Source: Anomaloglossus baeobatrachus (taxonomy: Eukaryota > Chordata > Amphibia > Anura > Aromobatidae). Taken from it: DNA of 64,000 nt. The notes beneath the pieces are model-generated. The model was not told the DNA's origin and did not search any database. It worked only from the letters and a program-made list of their open reading frames with translations. Below, in pieces: positions 12,146-22,739 of this stretch (position 1 is the stretch's first letter; the number at the start of each line of letters is the position of its first letter). Both the position numbers and the translations under genes were made by a program. The stretch covers positions 553,457,380-553,521,379 of the forward strand of contig NC_134358.1 in NCBI RefSeq assembly GCF_048569485.1, given 5' to 3'.

Positions 12146-13090
12146 ATGTCCAGGGTCTGCTCTGGTGACGTCTGCCCCGCTCACCAGGAGCTGCTCTACT
12201 GTCACGTCTCCACCAGGGTCTGCTCCGGTGACGTCTGCCCTAGTCACCAGGCGCGGCTCTACTGTCACGTCTCCACCAGGGTCTGCTCCGGTGACGTCTG
12301 CTCCGGTCACCAGGCGTCGCTCTACTGTCACGTCTCCACCAGGGCCTGCTCCGGTGATGTCTGCCCTGGTCACCAGGCGCCGCTCTACGGTCACGTCTCC
12401 ACCAGGGTCTGCTCCGGTGACGTCTGCTCCAGTCACCAGGCGTCGCTCTACTGTCACGTCTCCACCAGGGCCTGCTCCGGTGATGTCTGCCCTGGTCACC
12501 AGGCGCCGCTCTACTGTCACGTCTCCACCTGGGCCTTCTCCAGTGATGTCTGCCTTGGTCACCAGGCGCCGCTCTACTGTCACATCTCCACCAGGGCATG
12601 CTCCGGTGATGTCTGCCCCAGTCACCAGGCGCCGCTCTACTGTCACGTCTCCACCAGGGCCTGCTCCGGCGATGTCTGCCCTGGTTACCAGGTGCCGCTC
12701 TACTGTCACGTCTCCACCTGGGCCTTCTCCGGTGATGTCTGCCTTGGTCACCAGGCGCCGCTCTACTGTCACGTCTCCACCAGGGCCTGCTCCGGTGATG
12801 TCTTCCCCAGTCACCAGGCGTCGCTCTACTGTCACGTCTCCACCAGGGCCTGCTCCGGCGATGTCTGCCCTGGTTACCAGGTGCCGCTCTACTGTCACGT
12901 CTCCACCTGGGCCTTCTCCGGTGATGTCTGCCTTGGTCACCAGGCGCCGCTCTACTGTCACGTCTCCACCAGGGCCTGCTCCGGTGATGTCTGCCCTGGT
13001 TACCAGGTGCCGCTCTACTGTCACATCTCCACCAGTGCCTGCTCCGGTGATGTCTGCCCTGGTTACCAGGCGCCGCTCTGCTCACACTGC
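12146..13090. repeat. 63-bp minisatellite (~15 copies) within the solo LTR
   Basis: Unit of 63 bp with GTCACGTCTCCACCAGGG and GTCACCAGGCGCCGCTCTAC. Because 63 is divisible by three and the unit lacks stops in several frames, long open frames appear on both strands (for example 12069-13307 +, giving STVTSPPG repeats). These are best read as by-products. The unit resembles the LTR terminus (GGTGACGT, GCTCCGG, CAGGCG). Confidence 0.93.
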
Positions 13091-13384
13091 AGGCAGTGCT
13101 GGTGATAGGGGAGAAGTCAGTTCCAGTGGCTCTGGTGGGCGGAGTCGCCGCACAATCACCAAGCTTGGTCTGGCTGGAACTTACAGTACGCTGACTTACT
13201 GTAGGGGTGTGTGCCTTCCAGCTAGTATCAGCTCCTACTTTAGCCTATGGGAAGGCACTACACCCTTTTTATATCCTTCAGTGTCCCTGGTTCCTTGCCA
13301 GAGATAATCTTGTGTTGCTGTGAGCCACATCCTTCCTGGTACTGTGCACCTTGCTTTATGTCTCATATGAACTCGGCTTTGTTT

Positions 13385-13720
13385 ATTGATGTCCTGCCTG
13401 CTGTTTTGTACCTCGCCTGACATCCCGGTTTGACCTCGGCCTGTTTTCCGGACATTCCTCCTACCTGCTGTTTTGTACCTCACCTGACATCCCGGTTTGA
13501 CCTCGGCCTGTTTTCCGGACATTCCTCCTACCTGCTGTTTTGTACCTCACCTGACATCCTGGTTTGACCTCGGCCTGTTTTCCGGACATTCCTCCTACCT
13601 GCTGTTTTGTACCTCGCCTGACATCCCGGTTTGACCTCGGCCTGTTTTCCGGACATTCCTCTTGCCTGCTGTTTTGTACCTCGCCTGACATTTTGTTTTG
13701 ACCTCGGCCTGTCGACTATC
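13385..13720. repeat. 67-bp minisatellite (~5 copies) within the solo LTR
   Basis: Tandem copies of a 67-bp unit with CTGCTGTTTTGTACCTCGCC and GACCTCGGCCTGTTTTCCGG. One unit corresponds to LTR body sequence present once, diverged, in the sister LTRs, so the array is an expansion of LTR sequence. Confidence 0.9.
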
Positions 13721-14044
13721 CCCATCTCTGGACTGCAGCCTACCATAGGCAGTGAACCCCTGGACCCTGCAGTAATTCCAAATCCCTGTTTAGGGGTTAA
13801 AAGGGTCTCGGGGTACCTCGGGGTCCTGCTTAGTGGGTGGCTTGCCGTTACAAAATCATCTTCTTTATTTGCCTTATTTATTCCATTTGCAAAAATACAA
13901 TGTACAATATAACGCGTTTCGGTCAGAAAGTGCAGACCTTTCTCAAACCATGGTTCATGGTGCCGATCTTCATGCTTTCATTTATTGTGGTGTCCATCCT
14001 GGGATCTGTGCACCACAATTTGGAGCGCCCACCTGTTTTTTGAT

Positions 14045-14730
14045 TCACATTTATGAGACTAGTGACAGATGCAGGAATTGAGAGTCACTTCCATGGAAGA
14101 CTCTCAATATTAAATGTTGTTTTCTTTCCTTTGGGGAGTAGAGAGTTAATGGCAGTATTCCTTGCCAGCAAGCAGTCTCATTACCATCTCAGGTAATTCT
14201 GGTTTGGGACCACTCCCAGTCACTTTAGATACCCTCTGCTACCTACAGAGGGTGTGAGTTATTCTTTTTGCCATTTGGATGCTGGCCTGGAGGTGGAAGG
14301 AGCTACTGAATCCCTCTCTTGAAGTTGTTGTTGTTTTGGCAGCAGTCTTGGGGCTGACTGCAGCAGTCTGTTGTAGTGTTTTACCCTGTCTGTCTTCCTA
14401 CCCCGGTGTGTTGTTTTAGTGCAGCAGTGGGACTAGGGATCCTTACCTGCCCATTCACTAGCCAGGGACTATTGTAGGGTCATTCAGGGTTTCAGTTTCC
14501 TGCTCAGCGACAGGTGAGGAGCCTGTGTAGAGACTGGCTAGGAGTGTAAGGTACAGCGGCAGGTAAGTAGAGGAGGTATCTATCTCCCTCTCACTAGACC
14601 TAGGGCCCTCCGTTGTTAAAGTCTCACCAGTGTACCCCTTGTTTGTCGTGGTGTTACCCCTGTTGTGTGTTTTGGCTCATTACGGATCCTCCGCTAGTCC
14701 ATGCTGTGACAAGTGGTGGCTGCAAGAATG
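14045..14730 (+). mobile_element. Possible decayed LTR fragment
   Basis: The pyrimidine-rich sequence with CACTAGCCAGGGACTATTG and a closing GCTGTGACAAGTGGTGGCTG resembles the end of an LTR followed by a primer-binding-like TGGTGGCTG. No matching second end was found. Low-confidence fossil. Confidence 0.3.
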
Positions 14731-15049
14731 TATCATTACATAATTCGAAATTGTATCAGGAAAAAAAAAAAGCACAGGCATCTACAATGATATATTAATG
14801 ATATATTAATCTGTGCAGATCTAAAGGCAAAAGCAGTATTAAAATAAAATGTAAAATGTCTTCCTCGATCCCAATATATTTCTAATTTATCTAAAGCACA
14901 CCATTCCACTGCCAGAGGAGCGCATGTGTCTAGGGGAGTTAGGAAAGATGGCTTAACTCAATAACCAACTGCTCTAATGGGTCGATTTTTACAGGCCAAT
15001 AACTGGTGAACAAGGGTTACAAATCCTGACTTCAGCCACAGTAACCTGA
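14731..15049. other. Unassigned sequence
   Basis: AT-rich, with a short duplicated ATGATATATTAAT near 14790. No recognised feature. Confidence 0.45.
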
Positions 15050-15312
15050 TGTGCCCCTCTGAGGTCACTTTCCCCAGCCTCATAGACTGTCATGATGGCA
15101 AGGGACAGGGGGCTACTATGCTGTCCCTTACACTAGGGGACCCTAGGCTATTCCTCATCTCCGGGTTACTCTTAATGGTGGAGATGCCAGAGTCCAGTGC
15201 CATACTATTCTCCTGAGAAATACTACTCTAATACCCTCCTCCTTTCAGAGAGGGACGGGGCAGGAGTGAGATGGTAAACATATAAGGACAAACAAGGGAG
15301 AACCAAAACTCA
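15050..15312 (-). mobile_element. LTR fragment (third LTR family)
   Basis: Shares blocks with 20555-21224, such as GGTGGAGATGCC, AGGAGTG and AACAAGGG followed by AAAACCAAAACT. One-sided fragment cut by the satellite to its right. Confidence 0.5.
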
Positions 15313-15317
15313 TCACA

Positions 15318-16283
15318 CTCATCACTAGTTACAAGTACCGAGCACCCGAGCATGGTAGTGCCCACTCATCACTAGTTATGAGTACCGAGCACCCAAGCAT
15401 GATAGTGCCCGCTCATCACTAGTTACGAGTACTGAACACCCGAGCATGGTAGTGCCCTCTCATCACTAGTTACAAGCACAGAGCACCCGAGCATGGTAGT
15501 GCCCGCTCATCACTAGTTACGAGTACTGAACACCCGAGCATGGTAGTGCCCGCTCATCACTAGTTACGAGTACTGAACACCCGAGCATGGTAGTGCCCGC
15601 TCATCACTAGTTATGAGTACTGAACACCCGAGCATGGTAGTGCCCGCTCATCACTAGTTACGAGTACTGAACACCCGAGCATGGTAGTGCCCGCTCATCA
15701 CTAGTTACGAGTACTGAGCACCCAAGCATGGTAGTGCCCGCTCATCACTAGTTACGAGTACTGAGCACCCGAGCATGGTAGTGCCCGCTCATCACTAGTT
15801 ACGAGTAATGAGCACCCGAGCATGGTAGTGCCCGCTCATCACTAGTTACGAGTACTGAACACCCGAGCATGGTAGTGCTCGCTCATCACTAGTTACGAGT
15901 ACTGAGCACCCAAGCATGGTAGTGCCCGCTCATCACTAGTTACGAGTACTGAGCACCCAAGCATGGTAGTGCCCGCTCATCACTAGTTATGTGTACAGAG
16001 CACCCGAGCATGGTAGTGCTCGCTCATCACTAGTTACCAGTACTGAGCACCCGAGCATGGTAGTGCCCGCTCATCACTAGTTATGTGTACAGAGCACCCG
16101 AGCATGGTAGTGCCCGCTCATCACTAGTTACGAGTACAGAGCACCTGAGCATGGTAGTGCCCGCTCATCACTAGTTACCAGTACAGAGCACCTGAGCATG
16201 GTAGTGCCCGCTCATCACTAGTTACCAGTACAGAGCACCCGAGCATGGTAGTGCCCGCTCATCACTACTAGTTACGAGTACCG
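15318..16283 (-). repeat. 47-bp satellite, third block (~20 copies, reverse orientation)
   Basis: The same satellite as at 5608-6467, wholly in the opposite orientation: GCACCCGAGCATGGTAGTGC, then CCGCTCATCACTAGTTACGA. The variants CAGAGCACC and CTGAACACC alternate in runs. Confidence 0.95.
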
Positions 16284-17469
16284 AGTACCCCGCTGCACAA
16301 ATACTGCTAGTCCACACTGGGTACTTTGGGAATCCACCGTATCAAGTACCAGCAATAATAATGAGAATGCTTGTGCCGATCATGGGTCTACGTACTTATG
16401 TCACCGGCTGCCAAATAAGCAAAACACTAGTTCAGCGGCTGATTGGCTCATTTATGCCCGTTTGACAATCATCGTTACCAGCAAAGCAATGCCCCACGTT
16501 ACTTTGTAAGTGGACACAACGATCATATTAACAATCATTGTGTCTCCGTACAGTTTGCATCGTCTGTGCACATACTTGGCCATTAAACAAGCTCCGGTCT
16601 GATTGTATATTGTTTATGTACTGAAATCAGCCCTGGTAAATGGCCACCTTTCCAAGTAACTGGGTTTTCCGCTACACCCACAAGCAAAAAGCTGTCGCAG
16701 TCCAGGTAGGGTGCACTTTTTTTTATTCCACATCCACTGATAAATGCAGCCTGTGCCAATTTCTATGCAAAATAAAACACAATAAAGCCTGAAAATAAAA
16801 ATATAGGGAATCGGCACGGTATGTGTTTGCAAATCGTAAATAATATACAGTAATTGACATTTCAGTGTGAGACTAACAAATTTATGGCTGCATTTGTAAA
16901 GCACATCCATTATTCCATCTAGCAATAAGCATGTGTTATGAGGCTGTCAGAATGATTGACAGCCGGAAAATGTATGCAGCCGCGCATGGGTCACTGGCCA
17001 AATTATCAGCCTCCATTTTCCAGATAACAGTTTTTGTAGAAATTATTTGTTTCTTGGCTGTGAAAAGACAAATGCAACAAACAGGTGATACCGCTACTTA
17101 TACAAAATACCATTCCTGCGTATCCTAAAATATCAACGTGTATCACAGCCGCCCGCAGACACCACTCTAATTATCACACACAATCGTAGGAAATCAGAAC
17201 CGCGTATTTGGCGCCAATGTGAGAATTTTACAAGTTTTGTATGCCACCTACTAAGACCTTAAATGCTATACAAAACAAGGCAGGCTCTGAGAAATTGCTC
17301 AGAAGTATGTAAAAAAATATTCGGTGGCTTCCTGACTTGATACTTGGTCCATAACCTTCTTCGACCCTACCAGCAAATGTCCGAAATAGTAGAAAAGCTG
17401 TGCACCATTTACAAAAAGTCCTTGGAATTACATTCATTGCCTTTGTGTCACGAGTCATGTGGTTTCTGG
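16284..17469. other. Unassigned, largely single-copy-like sequence
   Basis: No transposon termini or protein motif was recognised. Open frames are short and lack sequence character. Probably host intergenic or intronic DNA. Confidence 0.5.
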
Positions 17470-17563
17470 CAATAGAAAGTCACAGTGTTTGGCTGCGCAA
17501 AATGCTCTCTGACTTTCTATTGTTGCTGCTTTCAGTAATCATGCTGTATAATCATCTCTTCCT

Positions 17564-18243
17564 GTAACGCCTGCCTGGATCAACAGACTCAGGGGGGATG
17601 TAATGGACAGACTAGACGGAAGCCACTCACCAAGCAGGACCCCCAGAACCCTGAAACCCTTTAACCCCTATACAGGGATTTGGAATTACACAGGGCCCTG
17701 GAGATCGCTACCTGTGGAAGGCAGCAGTCCGATGAGAGTAGTCGTCAGGCAGGGTCAAACCAGGAATACCAGAACAGGGACAGAATCGGCAGGCGAGGAC
17801 GTAATCAGAAAACAAAGCAGAGGTCAAATACGGATCGTGCAGCGAAGTACAAAAACAGCAGGCAGGAGGGTAGTCAGAAAACACGCAGAAGTCAGCACAC
17901 AGGAATCACAAAACAGAATAGGGTGGATCAGGAGCCAGGAAATCAGAACTATCTCTGGCAGTGGTCATGTGACAGGAGGGGGAATAAGAAGGGTGTGGTG
18001 TCTTCCCATTGGCTGTAGCTGAACGCTGGCAACTTCAGCTGGAAGACACACGCCACCCACAGTCAGCCAGCGGTACTGCAGATCCCAAGATAACCCAGCC
18101 CAATTGATGATCGGAGCCTGCGCCCACCGGTGTCGCTGGCATCGACTCCTCTCCCATCACCAGCACCATCCACGGCAGGAACATGGCGTCGCCTGGCGAT
18201 CGGAGCAGAAGTCGCTGGAGCAGACTCCGGCGGTGACGTAACA
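17564..18243 (+). mobile_element. Solo LTR, 680 bp, target CTTCC
   Basis: Begins TGTAACGCCTGCCTGG and ends GGTGACGTAACA, with CTTCC at 17559-17563 and 18244-18248. Near-identical in length and sequence to 36631-37311. It sits inside an older LTR of another family (flanks 17470-17563 and 18249-18599). Confidence 0.92.
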
Positions 18244-18685
18244 CTTCCCCTTTAGGACCCAGCAAATCTGTCCTTCCATCCAGCTGCTGGTTATTAGTAT
18301 CCTCCACGTGCGTAAATACTCCCATCTTCCCTGAACTGGTGCTGGTGATATTATTCAGTTCATATAAGCTCTGGTTGCAAGCAGGTGGCTTGTACTCCTT
18401 GGTGGTATTGTTGCTGAAACTTTGCTGAACTTCTACCTGAGTCATCTGTTGATAAGTAGTTCATGCTTTTTCCCCTGTGTGTCCTCCTTGTGACGTCTCT
18501 AGTGTTTAGTGGAGTTGACAAAGAGCTCATCCCACCCGTTCCCTATTTAGGGTCCAGCACTAGGGATACCTAAGACCAGGTATCCAACTCGGCGCATAGT
18601 TGCAGAATAGTGTTGAGCGAGTAGTTGCTGTTAGCGAGTACTGTCCGCTACTCGCATATTCGTTACGAGTAGCGGGTGCAATGTA

Positions 18686-20324
18686 CAGTCATATGAAAAA
18701 GTTTGGGCACCCCTATTAATGTTAACCTTTTTTCTTTATAACAATTTGGGTTTTTGCAGCAGCTATTTCAGTTTCATATATCTAATAGCTGATGGAATCA
18801 GTAATATTTCTGGATTGAAATGAGGTTTATTGTACTAACAGAAAAAGTGCAATCCGCATTTAAACAAAATTTGACCGCTGCAAAAGTATGGGCACCCTTA
18901 TCAATTTCTTGATTTGAACACTCCTAACTACTTTTTACTGACTTACTAAAGCACTAAATTGGTTTTGTAACCTCATTGAGCTTGAACTTCATAGACAGGT
19001 GTATACAATCATGAGAAAAGGTATTTAAGGTGGCCACTTGCAAGTTGTTCTCCTATTTGAATCTCCTATGAAGAGTGGCATCATGGGCTTTTCAAAACAA
19101 CTCTCAAATGATCTGAAAACAAAGATTATTCAGCATAGTTGTTCAGGGGAAGGTACAAAGGTTGTCTCAGAGATTTAAACTGTCAGTTTCCACTGTGAGG
19201 AACATAGTAAGGAAATGGAAGAACACAGGTACAGTTCTTGTTAAGCCCAGAAGTGGCAGGCCAAGAAAAATATCAGAAAGGCAGAGAAGAAGAATGGTGA
19301 GAACAGTCAGGGAGAATCCACAGACCACCTCCAAAGACCTGCAGCATCATCTTGCTGCAGATGGTGTCACTGTGCATCGGCCAACAATACAGCGCACGTT
19401 GCACAAGGAGAAGCTGTATGGGAGAGTGATGCGAAAGAAGCCGTTTCTGCAAGCACGCCACAAACAGAGTCGCCTGAGGTATGCAAAAGCACATTTGGAC
19501 AAGCCAGTTACATTTTGGAATAAGGTCCTGTGGACTGATGAAACAAAGATTGAGTTGTTTGGTCATACAAAAAGGCATTATGCATGGAGGCAAAAAAACA
19601 CGGCATTCCAAGAAAAGCACTTGCTACCCACAGTAAAATTTGGTGGAGGTTCCATCATGCTTTGGGGCTGTGTGGCCAATGCCGGCACCGGGAATCTTGT
19701 TACAGTTGAGGGTCGCATGGATTCAACTCAGTATCAGCAGATTCTTGGCAATAATGTGCAAGAATCAGTGACGAAGTTGAAGTTACGCAGGGGATGGATA
19801 TTTCAGCAAGACAATGATCCAAAACACCACCCCAAATCTACTCAGGCATTCATGCAGAGGAACAACTACAATGTTCTGGAATGGCCATCCCAGTCCCCAG
19901 ACCTGAATATCATTGAAAATCTGTGGGATGATGTGAAGCGGCGGTCCATGCTCGGCGACCATCAAACATAACTGAACTGGAATTGTTTTGTAAACAGGAA
20001 TGGTCAAATCTACCTTCATCCAGGATCCAGGAACTCATTAAAAGCTACAGGAAGCCACTAGAGGCTGTGATTTTTGCAAAAGGAGGATCTTCAAAATATT
20101 AATGTCACTTTTATGTTGAGGTGCCCATACTTTTGCACCGGTCAAATTTTGTTTAAATGCAGATTGCACATTTTCTGTTAGTACAATAAACCTCATTTCA
20201 ATCCAGAAATATTACTCAGTCCATCAGTTATTAGAGATATGAAACTGAAATAGCAAAAACCCAAATTGTTATAAAGAAAAAAGGTTAACATTAATAGGAG
20301 AGCCCAAACTTTTTCATATGACTG
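18686..20324 (+). mobile_element. Tc1-like transposon, nearly full length
   Basis: TA target duplications at 18684-18685 and 20325-20326. Terminal inverted repeats of about 205 bp begin CAGTCATATGAAAAAGTTTG. The element is 1,639 bp, typical for Tc1, and holds a transposase frame on the + strand. Left and right TIRs differ at only a few sites, so it is not ancient. Confidence 0.95.
19083..20102 (+). pseudogene. Tc1-like transposase, disrupted by two frameshifts
   Basis: The family's transposase is about 340 residues. The natural start is ATG at 19083 (MGFSKQLSNDLKTK). This frame stops at about 19180, and the homologous sequence continues one frame over (SQRFKLSVSTVRNIVRKWK, helix-turn-helix) as one open stretch to 19971. 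Near 19955 the frame shifts again, and the C-terminus (PSNITELELFCKQEW...) runs to a stop at 20100-20102. The DD34E catalytic residues are all present: WTDETKIELFG, QQDNDPKHH and SPDLNIIENLW. The DNA-binding basic stretch GRPRK is also intact. As it stands the gene cannot make a full protein. Confidence 0.93.
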
Positions 20325-21224
20325 TACATGTAAGTCAATGGGAAATACTCAGTAAGTAGCGAGTAACCTGAAAGCCATACTATTCGCTACTCGCACAAAA
20401 AGTACGGCTTTCGGGTTACTCGCTACTTAGCGAGTATTTTCCATTGACTTACATTGCGCCCAGTACACGTAACAAATATGCGAGTAGCGGACAGTACTCA
20501 CAAACAGCATAGCGAGTACGAATAGTCATCAACTCGCTCGACACTAGTGCAGAACCTATCTAGGGTGGTGAGGGACCCCAGGGACCAGCGGTAGGTTTGG
20601 TGAGAGCTCCTAGGTTGTCCCTCAAGCTAGGGGACATTATGCTGTCCCTAACATCAGGGATACTCCTGATGGTGGAGATGCCTGAGTCTCCTTCCTGCCT
20701 CTGTTTCTGACCCGTCCTGATCTGATTGTCCCTCCACCCAGGGAGGGATGGGACAGGAGTGTGATGAAACCCATAGATAAAAACAAACAAGGGAAAACCA
20801 AAACTTTGTCACACAGCACACACAAAGGTAAAGGCAATAAGATGATCAGGAAGAAAAACAAGAGCAGGAAGAAAGCTACAAAACAACAGGGGTAAACTCC
20901 AAAACCGCACCAAGCAATGAGCACAACTTTCACCAGTAAGTCTGGGACACCACACCTCACAGACCAATATAGAATAAACTATAGCTGGCATTGGTGTACG
21001 ATTTCAACCAGCATAAATAGGAGGGAAGCAGATGTGATAGGTCTCCCCACAACATCTGATCAAAGGAGCAAGCAGACCAGCAGAGATTAACTCTTTCTAG
21101 GATGTCTATGAATCAGCACACAGCAGGTTGATGCCTGAGTCTGCCTTTGTTGATCCCAGACACCAGAGAAACCATTGAGCGGAGTGTTAGAATGTACAAT
21201 CTGAATAGAGTCTAACAGCACCAT

Positions 21225-21970
21225 GACAGTTGGTGAAGTTTGTTCAAAACTTCGCGTAACACCACTTTAACATGGGTAGAGTGGATTTATTAAACACCAA
21301 ATATTTATTACTTGGTGTCTAAAGGGTTAAAAATACCTTTTTGATCCTGCTAAGATTCCATATAGCTATAATCCCAGCTGCTGCACTTTGCTGCCACCCC
21401 CTTTCATTATTTAAAATCACTCCTCACTCTCCCATGGGCCAGTTATAGTTCTTCTATGCTGACCTCCCAAGAGAAGTTGTCCTTGTGGAAGCTGTGGATA
21501 TACGTTTGTCTTTTTAATCCATGTGTGTCTTTCTCCCTGTGTTGTCTTTTTTGTAGCAATGAGTAGCATCTTGCTGCCCAGCTCACTAGCCAGGGCTTGG
21601 GCTTGTGATTGCACAACGGGGAAGGACCTGGCTAGGGATGATAAGGAGCACAGGGTACAGCCTCAGGTGAGTGTTTAAGGCTCACCCTTACTCCCTCTAT
21701 CATCAGAGTTTCCTATTTACCCTGTTCCTTGGTTTCTTCACTTCTGTTGCGTAGCACACCAGGCGGCACTTTGCACTGTCGTAACACTTTGGCTCCTCGG
21801 TTATCTATTAGTATTGTGCAACTTGTGTGGTATCATCGCCTGTCACTATATCACAAATCATCACTGGCACTGATGGTTTAAGCAGATGGAACTTTCATCT
21901 CTCAGTAGCAAACCTGGTCCTTAACGGGGTTGTCTGGCTTTATTATATTGATGATTTATCTATGGGTCCC
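21225..21970. mobile_element. Possible LTR-derived sequence
   Basis: About 21380-21870 has the composition and phrasing of other LTRs in the window (CACTAGCCAGGGCTTGG, CCTGTTCCTTGGTTTC) but no terminal pair was found. The remainder is unassigned. Confidence 0.3.
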
Positions 21971-21973
21971 TAA

Positions 21974-22384
21974 TAGTGATGAGCAAATGTATTTGTCACT
22001 ATTCGCTATTTGCAGAATAGTGCAGTATTCGTTGTATTCGTTATATAGTGAGTAATGGTGTATTCGCCTCGCTGTATTCGGATGTCCTGCCCAGCAGATT
22101 TGGCGCCTGATTTGCAGTCACTTAACATGCTGGGCTTCTTAACCATTCACAGTAATGCCACAGCCATCTTGGTTACGGCATTAATGTGAATGGCTGGCCG
22201 CGTAGCTTCATAAGGTCTATAAAAGCCCATCCGCCGCTATTTTGCCCACATTACATTGCCAGTGTCTCTCTACAAGTGCTTCATACTCACCCATCACCTG
22301 TGAGGCGCGGCTATCACACTGCTCCTGCTGCTTCCCATTCTTCATCCCTACCCGCTCATTAGGCTCATAGGTATTCACTGCTTT
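21974..22384 (+). mobile_element. hAT-type MITE, one end visible
   Basis: Begins TAGTGATGAGCAAATG, the same terminus as the other hAT-type MITEs, followed by repeated TATTCG/ATTCGC motifs. No matching right end was located; the sequence runs into a shared MITE module. Confidence 0.55.
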
Positions 22385-22735
22385 TCCCTACCACCAGCAT
22401 CTGTGATTGGTTGCAGTCAGACCTGCCCCCACGCTGAGTGACAGCTGTCTGACTGCAACCAATCACAGCCGCTGGTGGGCGGGTCTATATCATACAGTAA
22501 CATAAACGACGTGCGGTCATTCCTAATTCTGATACCCAACCAAGATAAAGTCTCACAGCTGGGGGCTGGTATTCTCAGGCTGGGGAGACCCAAGTTATTA
22601 GGAGCCTCCCAGCCTAAAAATATCAGCCAGCAGCCACCCGGAATTGCCGCATCCATTGGATGCAACAATCCCGGCACTTTACACGACTCATCCCTATTGC
22701 CTGATACAGTGGCAGTCGGGTTAATGAGGGGTTAA
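22385..22735 (+). repeat. Shared MITE module, copy 1
   Basis: A palindromic block containing TGTGATTGGTTGCAGTCAG and its inverse CTGCAACCAATCACAG, followed by CTGGTATTCTCAGGCTGGGG, AATATCAGCCAGCAGCCACC and CGGAATTGCCGCATCCATTG. The same order occurs at 62860-63250 and, inverted, at 44230-44640. It moves as a module between elements with different ends. Confidence 0.85.
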
Positions 22736-22739
22736 TAAC

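Larger units (their letters stand above)
12140..13852 (-). mobile_element. Solo LTR (5-bp target AAATC) swollen by two minisatellites
   Basis: Begins TGTCAC and ends GTTACA, flanked by AAATC at 12135-12139 and 13853-13857. Its right part matches, in reverse complement, the ~680-bp LTRs at 17564-18243 and 36631-37311 (shared GGGATTTGGAATTAC and GTAACGSC-type end). It is about 1 kb longer because of a 63-bp and a 67-bp tandem array. Solo fossil of an LTR family with 5-bp target duplications. Confidence 0.85.
12106..13981 (-). mobile_element. Penelope-like terminal fragment, interrupted by a solo LTR
   Basis: A 22-bp sequence at 12106-12127 recurs perfectly inverted at 13960-13981. Between them, outside the LTR at 12140-13852, is about 130 bp with A/T-rich sequence and the motif GACCGAAACGCG on the minus strand at 13923-13911. 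A GAAACGCG block after a short hairpin is characteristic of the hammerhead-bearing pLTRs of Penelope-like elements. In this copy the CTGATGA core is not preserved. Assignment is tentative. Confidence 0.5.
18608..20546. mobile_element. hAT-type MITE containing a Tc1 element
   Basis: The ends TAGTGTTGAGCGAGTA and its inverse TAGTGTCGAGCGAGTT are flanked by an 8-bp duplication, TTGCAGAA (18600-18607) and GTGCAGAA (20547-20554), which fits hAT. Internal arms repeat GCGAGTAGCGGACAGTACT-type sequence, and 20330-20460 forms a long hairpin. Without the Tc1 insertion the MITE is about 300 bp. Confidence 0.85.
17470..21224 (-). mobile_element. Older LTR (third family), interrupted by later insertions
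   Basis: LTR-like sequence before 17564, between 18249 and 18599, and from 20555 to about 21224 (ending ACCATGACA). It is interrupted by the solo LTR at 17564-18243 and the hAT MITE at 18608-20546. The 20555-21224 part aligns with 42450-43028 (shared AGCAGAGATTAACTC, ACCAGAGAA). Whether all outer pieces belong to one LTR is inference. Confidence 0.55.

Noticed and set aside
12069-13307. 412-codon open frame on + (and 298/281-codon frames on -) as a repetitive protein gene
   Set aside because: The frames exist because a 63-bp unit without stops is repeated. The array lies inside a solo LTR, and frames are open on both strands at once.
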